NCBI RefSeq assembly: GCF_052857255.1
Contig: NC_135506.1
Coordinates: forward strand, 81,749,618 to 81,813,617
DNA: 64,000 bases
Source: Amblyomma americanum
Taxonomy: Eukaryota; Arthropoda; Arachnida; Ixodida; Ixodidae
Reading direction: 5' to 3'
Position numbers and translations under genes: made by a program. This document shows, one piece after another, positions 10,954 through 21,471 of the stretch; position 1 is the stretch's first letter, and every line of letters begins with the position of its first letter. The notes beneath the pieces are model-generated. The model saw only the letters and a list, made by a program, of their open reading frames with translations. It was not told the origin of the DNA and did no database searches.

Positions 10954-11895
10954 ATGGGTGATGATTTGATATGTTTGACATGTTCAACAGAAATAGACAA
11001 GGATGAATCCTACCTGAAGTGTAATGAGTGCAATTATGTCTATCACTTGGGGAAATGCACTGGTATCGCCGAAGCTCAGTTTAACAGCATGAGGGAAACG
11101 ACAAAAAAGGCATGGCGATGCCAGACGTGCCGAGTAGGGCGATCACGAGGTGCATCGAAGAAAGCTAGTTCCTCAGAGGCTGCAGATGAGACTAACGAAA
11201 GGTCCCACATTAGTCTAGCTCTTGTGGACATACAGGAAAAACTTGCAACCCTTCTGAGCCTGAAGAGCACCGTCGAAAACATCGAACAAGCTGTGCAATT
11301 AATGTCTGACAAGTACGACCAGATTCTCGTGGACTCAGCACGTCATGAAACAGAAATCAAGGAAATTAAGGCTAGGGTTGAAAAACTTGAACAGCAGGAC
11401 ACAGTGGGAGTGCAAACTATGCAAGAACAGCTAAATGACCTTGAATGGAGGAACCGTAAGCAAAACCTAGAGATTCACGGAGTCGCAGAGAGTGAACAGG
11501 AAAATCTGCTTGACAAAATCAACGCTCTCGCTGAGACAATTGATGTTCCAGAGTTAGCCAAGCATGAAGTTGTAGCCATTCACCGCCTTCCGGCAAAGCC
11601 CGGTAGGGTTCCTGGCATTATACTCCGCTTCGCCAGACAAGACACACGACAAGAATGGTTTGAGAAGAGGCGTGCCTTAAGCACCCACTCATCGCAGGTT
11701 TACATACAAGAGAACTTGACAAAGCACTCACGGGAACTACTTTTTGAAGCGAAGAAATGGGCCAAAGAGCACGACTTCCAGTATGTGTGGCACAGAAATG
11801 CTAGGATTTTTCTACGGCGCAGAGACGGAGAGCGTGCATGGCGCATCCAGGCTTTGAACGAACTGAACAAAGTTGCAAGAAGTGGCCCTCGATAG
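10954..11895 (+). CDS. ORF1 protein of CR1/L2-like retrotransposon (PHD-type zinc finger, coiled coil)
   Basis: 313 aa from the ATG at 10954; a GTG 39 bases upstream is in frame but has no reason to be used. Residues about 6-57 form a Cys4-His-Cys3 PHD-type finger (CLTC, CNEC, YHLGKC, CQTC). Residues about 85-165 are heptad-rich and likely coiled coil. The C-terminal half carries a LEWRNRKQNLEIHG segment and an RRM/CTD-like region (VVAIHRLP, ARIFLRR), as in LINE ORF1 RNA-binding proteins. The expected role is binding element RNA and assembling the RNP in the cytoplasm. It sits 42 bases before ORF2, and no stops or frameshifts interrupt it. Confidence 0.85.
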   Translation: MGDDLICLTCSTEIDKDESYLKCNECNYVYHLGKCTGIAEAQFNSMRETTKKAWRCQTCRVGRSRGASKKASSSEAADETNERSHISLALVDIQEKLATLLSLKSTVENIEQAVQLMSDKYDQILVDSARHETEIKEIKARVEKLEQQDTVGVQTMQEQLNDLEWRNRKQNLEIHGVAESEQENLLDKINALAETIDVPELAKHEVVAIHRLPAKPGRVPGIILRFARQDTRQEWFEKRRALSTHSSQVYIQENLTKHSRELLFEAKKWAKEHDFQYVWHRNARIFLRRRDGERAWRIQALNELNKVARSGPR

Positions 11896-11937
11896 TTCCA
11901 CGTTAGTGCTTTTATTTAGTTTCCCTCAGATTCTGCC

Positions 11938-14790
11938 ATGGATACACAATATGTTTCTCTGAATAACTTTGACACTTCTGTAGGCAAAGACTTTCACTCG
12001 TCCTTTAAAATATTTCATGCTAACATGCAATCTGCTCGAAATAAAAGCACGCCACTTGAGGTTCTTCTCAGTCAAATTAAGACCCAGTTTAATATACTCA
12101 TGTTGACAGAAACATGGTATCGGCACGAAGATGAGGCACTTTGTACGGCGGAATATCAGGCATGTAATCTCAACCGAAGTTACGGCAGAGGAGGCGGTGT
12201 TTCCATGCTGATAAGGAAGGACATAAAATACGAATTGCTGACAGCTTTCACGGAATCAACAACAGATTTTGAGGTATTGTCTTTACGTTGCAACAAGATG
12301 GTTCTTGTTGTGGTATATAGACCCCCCAAAGGAAACTTGCCAGTTTTCTTCGATTTTCTTGAGTCCCTTTTCTCTTACGATAATGACCGCGAACTTGGGC
12401 TTGTTTGCGGGGGAGATTTCAACCTAAACATGCTTGAAACAACTTCAGGTCGTATCAAAGAATTTAAGCTGTTGCTTGAAGCACAAAATATAAGAAACAC
12501 CATTTACCTTGCAACACGAATTACATCCAGCACATCAACACTGCTTGACTTATTCTTAACTAATTACACAGCCAATAAAACTAAATCAGGTGTCCTTGTA
12601 TGCGATCTCAGTGATCATCTTCCTATTTTTATATGTGTGAAGCCTCTAGAAAAGGGAAAAAAAGTAAATCGCGTAGTTACCTACCAGCAAATTTTACCAG
12701 CGCAATTAGACCAATTTCGGGATGAACTAAATAAGGAGGACTGGTCACACGTTCTAGAATCAGATGATCCTAATGTTTCCTTCTGCTTATTCACAGATAG
12801 GTTCAATGAGCTTTACAGAAAACATTTTCCTTTCCGAACTATTAGAGTGTCTAGAAAGATCAGGAAACCTTGGATAAACGATCACCTATGGTGTAAAATT
12901 AGAGTTAAGAATGACTTGTTCTATAGGTTTATACAGACCCGAGATATGGCTAAGCTGAAAGAATTTAAACAATATAGAAATTGTCTTAATAAAGAAATAA
13001 AGAAAGCTAAAAGTGCCTATTTTGAAAACTATTTTAATGCAATCAAGCATGACTGCAAGTCTACTTGGCGAAAACTCAATGATGTTCTTGGCCGTTCATC
13101 AATTTCGGGCTCGGTTAGCGAGCTAAAGATAAATGGCGCGACGGTATCTGGCCATGCCTTAGCGGATGCATTCAACGCCCACTTTGCCAATTTACCTGTA
13201 CCAGCATTACCTAATCATGATCATGCAAAGTCCCTCAATAAAGAATATCCTAGTAGTATTTTCCTGAATCCTGTTACCCCCAATGAAGTGTACTTAACAA
13301 TGATGCAACTAAAAAATTCAACCAGTTGTGATGTCCATGACGTGAAAATCAAGCCCGTAAAGTATGTCCTCGATGTTATATCACCTATCCTGTCATACAT
13401 TTTTAATTTGTGCATAAGCTCTGGAGTCTTTCCTAATGACATGCAAATAGCAAAAGTACGAGCTATACACAAGAAAGGTGATCATAACAATCTTAATAAC
13501 TATCGCCCAGTTTCTATTCTTCCCGTGTTTTCTAAAGGGTTAGAAAAACTTATTCTAATACGCTTTGAAACGTTTTTTGAAAAAATGAATAGCATAACTG
13601 ATTCCCAGTACGGTTTTCGGAAATTTCGATCTACCCAACTTGCCTTGCTTGACCAGAAAGAATACATTTTAACCAATGTAGATAGTAAAAGGTATGTAGT
13701 AGGCATATTTCTGGATTTTACCAAGGCATTTGACTACCTCAACCGAAATCTCCTCCTCGAAAAATTAAAAAATTACGGTGTTCGCGGGCTACCATTTGAG
13801 CTAATTACATCATACCTCTCAAATCGCGTACAATATGTTGAGCTCAATGGTTATTCTTCAAGCGTGACTTGTACTAAATCAGGAGTCCCGCAAGGAAGTA
13901 TCTTGGGGCCATTTTTATTTAATATATACTTAAATGACATTGTGAACGTGGATATGCAGACTAAGTTCGTCATCTATGCCGATGACACTAGCATTTTTTG
14001 TGCTTCCGATAAATGTACAGAATTGTTTAGCACTGCAAATTCCGTGTTAGCTAAAGTAAGTGATTGGGCAAAACACAATGGACTAATAATTATTAGCCTG
14101 AAATCAAAAGCGATCGTTTTCCGCGCGAAATCAAGACTAGTTCCGTCTGAGTTAAGACTTAAGTTGAATGGTTCGGAGATAGATGTTGTCGACGAATTTA
14201 AAACACTAGGGGTTATTTTTACAGAAACGATGTCCTGGAACAAGCACACAGAATATATAGCCTCAAAAATCGCGAGTGTAGTTGGGATTCTCCACAGAAA
14301 CAAATATTTTCTACCGAAAAATGTCATGACGCTTCTATACAACTCTCTTTTTCTGTCCTACTTAAATTACTGCATACTCGTGTGGGGAACGACCACAATG
14401 ACCGGTATCCAGAAACTTAGCAAACTACAGAGTAAGGCAGTTAGAGTCATTACACACTCTGCCCATGATTCTAATGTACAGCCATTATTCCACAAGCTGG
14501 GCCTATTACACATTAAAGAGATGTACAAGTACAACCTATGTCTCGCATTAATTCGAGAAAGGAGGCAAAATAGCACAATCCTAACAAAATTAGCACAACT
14601 AGCCGTTAAAAGTTCGTCAGGTCACTTCACAAGAAATCCAGAATACTGGGAAGTTGGCTCCTGCAGAACAAATTACGCTGCACAAACCCTAAAACACCGC
14701 ATTCCTTCGGTCTTAAACTCCTATTTGTCTGAAGATGTAGACATTTTAGCGCTGAATTCTACGCAGCTTAAGAATATTTTTCTTCAATAA
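11938..14790 (+). CDS. ORF2: APE endonuclease + reverse transcriptase (CR1/L2-like)
   Basis: 950 aa from the ATG at 11938. The APE-type endonuclease occupies residues about 22-235, with N29, the catalytic TETW (E58), YRPP, GDFN (D160-N162) and SDH (D226, H227) all present. The reverse transcriptase spans about 490-760: HKKGDHNNLNNYRPVS, QYGFRKFRSTQ, FLDFTKAFD (D593), SGVPQGSILGP and YADD (680-683). The C-terminal tail includes the NYCILVWG region common to CR1/L2 ORF2s. There is no RNase H domain. The enzyme nicks DNA and primes reverse transcription of its own RNA at the cut site. Completeness of motifs and absence of stops imply a young copy. Confidence 0.93.
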   Translation: MDTQYVSLNNFDTSVGKDFHSSFKIFHANMQSARNKSTPLEVLLSQIKTQFNILMLTETWYRHEDEALCTAEYQACNLNRSYGRGGGVSMLIRKDIKYELLTAFTESTTDFEVLSLRCNKMVLVVVYRPPKGNLPVFFDFLESLFSYDNDRELGLVCGGDFNLNMLETTSGRIKEFKLLLEAQNIRNTIYLATRITSSTSTLLDLFLTNYTANKTKSGVLVCDLSDHLPIFICVKPLEKGKKVNRVVTYQQILPAQLDQFRDELNKEDWSHVLESDDPNVSFCLFTDRFNELYRKHFPFRTIRVSRKIRKPWINDHLWCKIRVKNDLFYRFIQTRDMAKLKEFKQYRNCLNKEIKKAKSAYFENYFNAIKHDCKSTWRKLNDVLGRSSISGSVSELKINGATVSGHALADAFNAHFANLPVPALPNHDHAKSLNKEYPSSIFLNPVTPNEVYLTMMQLKNSTSCDVHDVKIKPVKYVLDVISPILSYIFNLCISSGVFPNDMQIAKVRAIHKKGDHNNLNNYRPVSILPVFSKGLEKLILIRFETFFEKMNSITDSQYGFRKFRSTQLALLDQKEYILTNVDSKRYVVGIFLDFTKAFDYLNRNLLLEKLKNYGVRGLPFELITSYLSNRVQYVELNGYSSSVTCTKSGVPQGSILGPFLFNIYLNDIVNVDMQTKFVIYADDTSIFCASDKCTELFSTANSVLAKVSDWAKHNGLIIISLKSKAIVFRAKSRLVPSELRLKLNGSEIDVVDEFKTLGVIFTETMSWNKHTEYIASKIASVVGILHRNKYFLPKNVMTLLYNSLFLSYLNYCILVWGTTTMTGIQKLSKLQSKAVRVITHSAHDSNVQPLFHKLGLLHIKEMYKYNLCLALIRERRQNSTILTKLAQLAVKSSSGHFTRNPEYWEVGSCRTNYAAQTLKHRIPSVLNSYLSEDVDILALNSTQLKNIFLQ

Positions 14791-15172
14791 AACGCAAACT
14801 GTATGTAACCGCTATTAATATTGTATAATTCATAGAGATGTTCTGTTGTTAGTCGTGAAATCTGATGTATCACTTTTTCGGTAACCATGTTCAAATTCCA
14901 TGTTCAATTAACCATGTTCAATGTACCTTCCTGAGATTTTTTATTATTTTTTATTATTTTTTTTTCATGTTTTGTTGCCATGTATTGTTACAATAGGCAT
15001 TTCTTCATTTAGTCGTGTCAAAACGACTTTTCTTCTGACATGCTTTTTGTTGTTAAATGTTTGTCAAGTGCCACCTGTCGTTTTCATATAGGGGGGCGGG
15101 GACCAGTCAAGCTGCGGTTGCAGCTTTTAGCCCCGTCTCCCTCCATCTTTTTTTTTTGATGGAAAATAAAGT

Positions 15173-15195
15173 TTATCTTATCTTATCTTATCTTA
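15173..15195 (+). repeat. (TTATC)n tail
   Basis: Four to five tandem TTATC units directly after the AATAAAG signal, typical of the simple-repeat 3' ends of CR1/L2/Jockey-type elements. Confidence 0.85.
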
Positions 15196-15199
15196 AATT

Positions 15200-15345
15200 C
15201 CAGCCACTACATTACATGAAAGCTGGGACAGCGGAAATAAAGGATAGCAGGCAGATTGGAGAAATGAAATGAAAGAGGTGAGGGGACAGCAAGAGAGGAT
15301 AGTGGGAGAGGTAATATTCACAAACTATTAACACAATAAGAAATG
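15200..15345. repeat. Dispersed repeat, shared inverted with 31440-31590
   Basis: This segment, immediately after the CR1-like tail, is by eye the reverse complement of 31440-31590; both include GAAATGAAATGAAAGAGGTG or its complement. The family is unknown. It may be the target into which the CR1-like element inserted. Confidence 0.6.
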
Positions 15346-15459
15346 GGTCCAGACTGTGCACGTGATTAGCTTATGATGGAGCAAAAATCACCCGCGCAAG
15401 GCACTATGTTGACTACAACTGAGATGAGACATCCAAAACACATTTTTAACGATGATAGA

Positions 15460-15663
15460 CGGTGATAGAGGAGGTTCGGAGTGAGAGAAACAAGAGGTGC
15501 CGTATCCGGCATAAATCCGACCACCTGCGGATCTTTAACGTGCACTGGCAGCGCTGTGCGTTTCGCCTCCATCGAACGCTTCCACCGCGGCCGCCACACC
15601 CGCGTTTACGCCGTAGAGCTACTCCGGCTCAGCAGCCGAGTGCCTAACTAAGCCACCGTGGTG
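15460..15663 (-). repeat. Ruka-like SINE, antisense, diverged
   Basis: The central GATCTTTAACGTGCACTG block (near 15530) and the antisense tRNA-like head ending at 15663 are clear. The 3' tail part is short. Confidence 0.7.
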
Positions 15664-15689
15664 GAAATAAGACAATCTACTAAACTCTA

Positions 15690-15960
15690 CCCGCCGCGGC
15701 GACTCAATAGTTAGGGCGCTGGGCTGCTGATCCAGAGCACCCGGGTCTGAACCCGACCGCGGCGGCCGCGTTTCGATGCAGGCGAAACACAAAAGCCGCC
15801 CGTGTGCTGTGGGATCTTAAACATCCCCAGGTGGTCGAAATTATTCAGGAACCCTCCACTTCGGCACCTCTTTCTTCATTTCTTTCGCTCCCTCTTTTAC
15901 CCCTGCTTTACGCGAAAAGCAAAGCAGTTACTGCATCATTTCCTTTCCTCAAAATCAATT
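15690..15960 (+). repeat. Ruka-like SINE
   Basis: The tRNA-like head starts at CCGCCGCGGCGACTC. The B-box region GGGTCTGAACCCGACC, the central AGGTGGTCGAAATTATT block and a C/T-rich tail to 15960 follow in order. Near full length, moderately diverged. Confidence 0.85.
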
Positions 15961-16104
15961 TTCAGCTGCCTTTGACCAGGGCCAGCCCGCACAAAACAAA
16001 TAATTCCCAGTCTAGCCTTACTCCCAGTATAAACACTCCGTTGGATTTAGGAAATTAAAGGCGCACAGCTGGCTTACTTTGTCCGTGAATACCTCAAAAA
16101 CGCG

Positions 16105-16590
16105 GTTTGACTACTGCTGAACCCGCAGACAGCGAAAGCTGCGGTAGCGGCTCGGCCTCTGTAACGTTTAGTGCGTTCTGCACACTGGATAGGCAGCACA
16201 TTCATCCTGCCACCCTGGCAGGTGGCAGTTAAATCAATGGTTGATTGAGAGAAGTTGGTAACCCAATGAACGCTGGGCCCTATAGCTACAGCGCCGTGCT
16301 TCGATGAGGGCGAAACGCAAAAAGCCGCCCGTAAGCTGTGCGATGTCAGTTAATGTTAAAGTTTCCCAGGTAGTCGAAATTAATCCGGAGCCCTCCACCA
16401 TCTCTTTCTTACTTTCTTTTTACACTCCCTCTTCTATGCCTTCTCTTATAGCGTGGTTCGGGTGTCCACCGAGATATAAGCGACAGTTACAGACTCAGGG
16501 AGCCACTTAAGCCCCTTCCTTTGCTCAAAATCATCGCAGTCTAGAATTTCGTCAAAGCCAACGCCAATGAACACAAAAGCCGTCGGCTTA
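16105..16590 (+). mobile_element. Non-autonomous TIR element copy carrying a SINE segment
   Basis: Left part 16105-16290 matches 19246-19440 (GTTCTGCACACTG, CAGGTGGCAGTTAAAT, CCCAATGAACGCT). Right part 16505-16590 matches the right terminal repeat at 49370-49436 (CTCAAAATCAT, GTCAA..CCAACGCCAATGA). A head-less Ruka-like SINE (16291-16500) lies between them, so the element was invaded or recombined. Confidence 0.65.
16291..16500 (+). repeat. Ruka-like SINE, 5'-truncated
   Basis: It begins in the GCGAAACGCAAAAAGCC segment with no tRNA head, then runs through the central block and GGTTCGGGTGTCCACCGAGA to about 16500. It lies inside the TIR element. Confidence 0.75.
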
Positions 16591-16944
16591 TCGAAGCAGA
16601 AGCGAGCGCTTGGTTTCGGTGACGGCTTGCTGAGTGACGACATAGCTGTCACATGGTTTCTCCTCGGTTCAAGGTCAAACTGGTGCACACGGCGAAGAAG
16701 CTACGGAGGGTAGTAGTAAAGCAGTCTCTTTAAAATGGCTTGTGCTTTAGCATTGCTAGGCACGAAATATTGAGAGAAAGCACGGTTTTTTTGCAGACGG
16801 ACACTACCGCTACACACCGCGATGTGTCCACAGATCCAGGGAAAGATTTATGCGCTTTCCCGTTCCTCAAAACCAACCTCCCTTGCGCTTTAGAAAAACA
16901 AAGCCGCATTACTGCCTGAATTTTTAGGTGGACGCTACTGCCTG

Positions 16945-17348
16945 CCCGCCGCGGTGGCTCAGTGGTTAAGGCGCTCGATGACTGAGCGGAGTACCCCGGC
17001 TCGAACCCGACCGCGGCGGCAGCGTTTCGATGAACGCAAAACGCATAGGCGCCCGTGTGCTGAGTGACATCAGTGCACGCTAAAGCTCCCCAGGTGTTCG
17101 AAATTATTCCAGAGCCATCCACTATGGCACCTCTTTCTTCCTTTCTTCTTTCACTACCTCCTTTATCCCTTCCTTACCGCGCGGTTAAGGTGTCCGCCGA
17201 GATGAAAGGCATCTACTGCGCCATTTCCTTTCCCACAAACCCCCCAATTTCCACTCCCATCTTCCTCCCCTCCCTCACGGCGCGGTTAAGGTGTCAACCG
17301 AGATGTGAGATAGTTGCTCCGTCTTTCCTTTCCCCAAAACAATTTTAG
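16945..17348 (+). repeat. Ruka-like SINE with duplicated 3' tail
   Basis: Complete head (GCCGCGGTGGCTCAGTGG) with both pol III boxes, a centre near 17095, and then two successive tails. Each tail has a GGCGCGGTTAAGGTGTC..CGAGATG string (17175-17225 and 17276-17345). Confidence 0.85.
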
Positions 17349-17480
17349 TGCGAAGCACTTCTTCAATTAAGCTAATTGGGGCTAAGTCCTCGAGCTAATT
17401 CATGGGCCTCCTCGTTCCCAGCGAGGTTAGCGTGCTCAGGTGTGCTCGCCGAAAGCTTCACAAGGCGCGACCGCTAGAGT

Positions 17481-17720
17481 GTGAGAGAGGTCACACAACG
17501 CTATAGAAGAGAGCGGGTTGAATACCCTCCAGCTGATGCATCCTTAAACAAGAGCCAAACCGCCAGTTGGCGTCGCTTGCAAACCAACTCATTTCCAAGC
17601 CCCTTGTTCAGCCTCTACTGCCCGGGTCAGTTCCCTAGCCAGTGTAAGCTATGTAAAGCCACAGCTCATCTCAATCCCATTCTCAGGCAATTCCCTCAGG
17701 CTCCATTTGAGGGAAGCGTA
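17481..17720 (+). pseudogene. I-like retrotransposon ORF2 C-terminal fragment
   Basis: The frame reads QRYRRERVEYPPADASLNK, then TASWRRLQTNSF and a CKLC knuckle. It parallels the end of the intact I-like ORF2 here (YPTPHKSLNK, LRRLQTNTYPTP, CPHCG near residues 1076-1110). No upstream RT or RNase H is present, so this is a short dead fragment. Confidence 0.7.
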
Positions 17721-17883
17721 AAATCTTTAGACCAAAGGGCGACCATACTCGATCCTAAGCGCCGATCCGGATATTGTAGCGGGAGCTACACTGCGGTACA
17801 CGCGAGGCCAGTTGTGCGCATGCGCTGTTACCACGGCAACCGGGGAGGAGGACTGGGTGCGCCGCGCGCTTCGTCGCCGCTCT

Positions 17884-17990
17884 TTTTTTCCGGAGTCCCT
17901 ACTTTATTCCTTCCCTTATGGCGCTGTTCAGGTGTCCGCCGATATGCGAGACAGATACTGCGCCATTTGCTTTCCCCAAAAACCAATTTA
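17884..17990 (+). repeat. Ruka-like SINE tail fragment
   Basis: Only the 3' part is present (GGCGCTGTTCAGGTGTCCGC, GACAGATACTGCGCCATTTG, A-rich end). Confidence 0.8.
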
Positions 17991-18096
17991 GCCTTACGGC
18001 AGCGATCCGCGGTGTCGGTCACCACGTCCGGCGTCCCATGGATCACACTTACCGTTCAGACGAACACATGAAAGTGCACCGGCGTTTTATGAAAAT

Positions 18097-18375
18097 TTGG
18101 TTTTGGGAGAAAGGAAATGGCGCAGAAATCCTATATAATGGCGCAGTGGTCTCACTGTATTGGCGGACACCAACCGCACCGTACGGGAAGAGATAAAGGA
18201 GGGACTGAGAGAAGAAAGGAAGAAAGAGGTGCCGTAGTAGAGGGCTCAGGAATAATTTCGACCACCTGGGGATCTTTAACGGTCGCTGACATCGCACAGT
18301 GCACGGACGCCCTAGCGTTTCGCCTCCACCGAAACGCAGCCGCCGCGGTCGGGTTCGAATCTGGGTACACCAGCC
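18097..18375 (-). repeat. Ruka-like SINE, antisense
   Basis: Tail GGTTTTGGGAGAAAGGAAATG at 18098, centre GGGATCTTTAACGGTCGCTG near 18260, and an antisense B-box GGGTTCGAAT near 18350. A short internal duplication lies in the tail (GGCGCAGAAAT and GGCGCAGTGGT). Confidence 0.85.
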
Positions 18376-19043
18376 TGGACCGGAAGGACTGACCTTGTGT
18401 ATATGAGAGAAAGCAACCAGTCTAAATACTGTGTAGGCAGCATTGAGACAACTGCGTGCTACTTTACCGATCATCGGGAAATGTTTATCTCTGTCAAAAC
18501 AATTGAATAAATAAACAATGTCTCTCAGAATACTTCTCCAATGCTTAACATTTAAGTCACAACAACAAACTCGGCAACATGTGTAACCAGTGGAGCTCTA
18601 CAGCTCTCGCTACGTGTATTCTCGCAATGCAGAGCTAAGCCACTGCCAATTTTTCAACTGAAGACCATCCGACTGGCCGAACCCACCGCTAAGGTGAAAG
18701 AACTCCTGGCTGGCGTCTATGTGGGAAGTCTGAAACCTTCCCTGCATAGTTCTATTCTTTATTAAGAATATTCTTTAGTAGCGCCCCGCAAAACCCCGGT
18801 TCAGCATCATCTCTCAAATCCCCTTCTATTAGCCTTCTACCAAAAGCACAAATGATCTCAACAGCACCTGAGCACCACTCCAAACCATGCCAGGAGAGTA
18901 GTGTGCAAACCAGTTCTCAGATAATGACGAACGCCCCAAAATATGGTTTTTGAAGAAAATAAACTGCGCAGTAACTGCTGACTTGGTGGACAACTGAACT
19001 GTTGGTGATGAAAAATATGCATAAAGCAGATCGTGGACAAGGA
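18376..19043. other. Unassigned stretch
   Basis: No gene or named repeat recognised. Confidence 0.5.
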
Positions 19044-19045
19044 TC

Positions 19046-19215
19046 CCAGCCCCGGTGGTCAATTACGATGGGGGCGAAATTCTAGAGGCCCGTGTACTGT
19101 GCGAAGTTAGTGCACGTTAAAGAACCCCAAGTGGTAGAAATTTTCGTAGCCCTTCACTACGGAGTCCCTCAAAGCCTCAAGTCACTTCGGGACGTTAATC
19201 CCTATAAACCATACA
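19046..19215 (+). repeat. Short-type (B) SINE with deleted tRNA head
   Basis: The body CGAAATTCTAGAGGCCCGTG, the centre GTGCACGTTAAAGAACCCC and the end CGGGACGTTAATCCC are present. The tRNA-like head is reduced to a few bases. Confidence 0.7.
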
Positions 19216-19245
19216 CCGAAACAAGCAGAGGAAAAATTAGCTGCG

Positions 19246-19645
19246 ATTTAACTACTGCTGTACCTGGTTAGAGAGCGAAACCTGTGGTGTACGAGGCAAG
19301 TAGATGCGGCTTGGCGTCTAACATAGAGCACGTTCTGCACACTGCATAGGCAGCGCGCGAAGCCTGTCACCCTGCCAGGTGGCAGTTAAATTGATGGCTG
19401 ACAGCTTGAGGATGGTCACCCAATGAACGCTGAGGCCTATTGCTGCAGTTCCGCGTGTCTGCCAGAACTTTGTCAGCGCTGATGGATGCAGCCCACACCT
19501 CTCACCATCGCCGCGTAGTACATCAAAGCGCGATTGAGGCGTCCACTCACCCAGGGATTCGATTATGCTCCCTTCCTATCCTCAAAATCATTGGAGTCTA
19601 GAACTTTGTCAACGCCAATGAACAAAAACGCCGCCGGCGTACAGA
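19246..19645 (+). mobile_element. Non-autonomous TIR element copy
   Basis: Parallels 16105-16590 over its left part. The right end (AAAGCGCGATTGAGG, CTCAAAATCAT, GTCAACGCCAATGAAC) matches the right TIR of the complete copy at 48951-49436. There is no coding capacity. Confidence 0.65.
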
Positions 19646-20304
19646 GAAAGGGGAGCGCTCGGTTTCGGCGGCGGCGGCTGCTGAATGACGTGTCATCCGC
19701 AGGTGACACAGGCCGGACGTCTTCGTGCATAACAGAATCTGTACGCACTGCACTCACGTCGACGGCCAATCGCAGACGCTCGATGCAGGCGCCTACAGCG
19801 ACGCAGTGCCGCATACACACGCGCTGCTGCGCGGCGTGTCGACATGCTATGGGTCATTCGAGCCCAATGCCATTGTTGAGGCGGAACAGCGTCGTGCAGA
19901 AACTTGAGCTGACCACGCGCCACTTTGGCGACACGCACAGGCCAAGGCCTCGGCAGTCTGTCAAGAGCGTTCGCTTAGCAGCATATCCGCTACCGCGTTG
20001 TTGGCTCGCAGCGTCAAAAGCACGCAAGAACGAAGCGCCGATAGGAAAGGCGAGGCTCGCCGGGAAATCGAAGTTCGCGTTTGCGACGCGGAGAAAAGAC
20101 GTGAGGTGCGCGTCCAAAGTCAAACTCTGAAAGGGCGTCAACCAACTGGGTTTAGCACTGTCGACATTCAGGTAACACTCTCATTTGCCGCATTCACCGA
20201 CGCCTCAAAAATACCGCTTATCAGGAAAATGAAAGGCGCAGCAACACTTCTTGGTGCACGCCTCAACCCTGTTGTGTGGAAAGGGAGGATGGTGGCAGTG
20301 AGGA
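19646..20304. other. Unassigned, GC-rich stretch
   Basis: GC-rich, with long chance open frames on both strands. No domain recognised. Confidence 0.45.
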
Positions 20305-20307
20305 GAG

Positions 20308-20546
20308 AGGTTTGGTTTGTTTTATTGGTGTTGTTAACGTCCCAAAGCGACTCAGGCTGTGAGGTATGTCGTAGTGAAGGGCTCCGGAAATTTCGACCAC
20401 CTGCGTTCCTGGACGTGCATTGACATCGCACAGTACACAGGCCTCTAGAATTTCCCCTCCATCGAAATTCGACCAAGCGGCCGGGATCGGACCTGCGTCT
20501 TTCGGGGCAGCAGCCGAGTGCCGTAGCCATTCAGCCGCCACGCCGG
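20308..20546 (-). repeat. tRNA-headed SINE, short type (B), antisense
   Basis: Starts with GGTTTGGTTTG and AACGTCCCAAAGCGACTC, with the centre TTTCGACCACCTGCG and the antisense head ending at about 20546. The best-preserved copy of this type in the window. Confidence 0.85.
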
Positions 20547-20548
20547 TG

Positions 20549-20612
20549 CTGTAATGGAGAACTCCAAAATAATATCGACCACATGGGGATCTTTAACGTG
20601 CGCTGACATCGC
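20549..20612 (-). repeat. Ruka-like SINE central fragment
   Basis: Only the centre remains (ATATCGACCACATGGGGATC, TTTAACGTGCGCTGACATCG), abutting the previous SINE. Confidence 0.65.
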
Positions 20613-21263
20613 CTAATATGCTCGCCGCAGCCACGCAAGGCAATGGCAGGCGCAGGGGAGCCTCGCGCCCGAGGCCGCTTTCCCAACCAGGCGCTCGTCT
20701 AAGACTGACGAAGTTGCGCGGCTACTGCATGCGGTGCAGGGGAGGAACCATGCCGTGATGGCTCACGAGTACGTCACGAACGAATCCACGGCGCTTACAG
20801 CTGACTACGAATCCTTCTTGCTACACGCTGTAAATGTTCGTGGCGAAGCTCTGACCCATGAACGCGCTACGCGCCAAGGAACCAGGCCGCTATTATCGTA
20901 TCTTATAGACGTTCGCGAACCAATTACGGGAGACAGAAAATATTCAGTGAAAGGGACAAAAAATGAACTCCACTAAGGTGCGACTCACATTCGCAGGAAG
21001 TCCCACTGTGGTCGTTCGGGTCACGATGCCGGTGCTTGGTTCGAATAGGGCTAAGTACAGAGGCACAACGTCTGGTCGTGCTGGCTCACTTTTTGAAGGT
21101 CAGTTCAGCGCCGCCAACACGACACCGCTGGCTCCCAAAGCCGCGTCCTTGTATTCGAACACCTTGAACAGTTGGCTCGGCCCGGGTGGCTCCTGGGGAA
21201 GAGACGACGGACAAAGGCAGCCTCGCACAGTCGGCACGACTCTGCCGCGCAGCCCCAAAATCG
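20613..21263. other. Unassigned stretch
   Basis: No recognisable gene. Moderately GC-rich. Confidence 0.45.
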
Positions 21264-21471
21264 AACGGCGTCTGGCTCGGCAGCACGCGCTCGCTACCTG
21301 ACTCGAGAGCACGTGCTCGATACCTGGCTCGAGAGCACGTGCTCGCTGCCTGGCCCGAGAGCAAGTGCTCGATACCTGGCTCGAGAACACGCGCTCGCTG
21401 CCTGGCTCGACAGCAAGTGCTCGATACCTGGCTCGAGAGCACGTGCTCGATACCTGGCTCGGCAGCGCCCT
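21264..21471. repeat. 26-bp palindromic minisatellite
   Basis: The CTCG(A/C)TACCTGG-type string recurs every 26 bases at 21290, 21316, 21342, 21368, 21394, 21420 and 21446, about eight units in all. Many units contain the 12-base palindrome GAGCACGTGCTC. Because 26 is not a multiple of 3, long arginine/alanine-rich open frames arise in all phases; I treat them as spurious. Confidence 0.9.

Larger units (their letters stand above)
10569..15195 (+). mobile_element. CR1/L2-like non-LTR retrotransposon with two intact ORFs
   Basis: The element comprises a 5' region with a duplicated segment, ORF1 (10954-11895), a 42-base spacer, ORF2 (11938-14790), a ~400-bp 3' UTR and a (TTATC)n tail at 15173-15195. 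An AATAAA sits at 15165-15170. The 3' UTR contains complementary runs flanking a CAGCTT core near 15095-15150 that could form the stem-loop read by the element's own RT. Both ORFs lack stops and all catalytic motifs are present, so this copy looks recently active. The exact 5' end and target-site duplication could not be fixed. Confidence 0.9.

Noticed and set aside
19534..20130. 198-codon plus-strand frame
   Set aside because: GC-rich region with overlapping frames on both strands; it begins inside a TIR element and has no domain.
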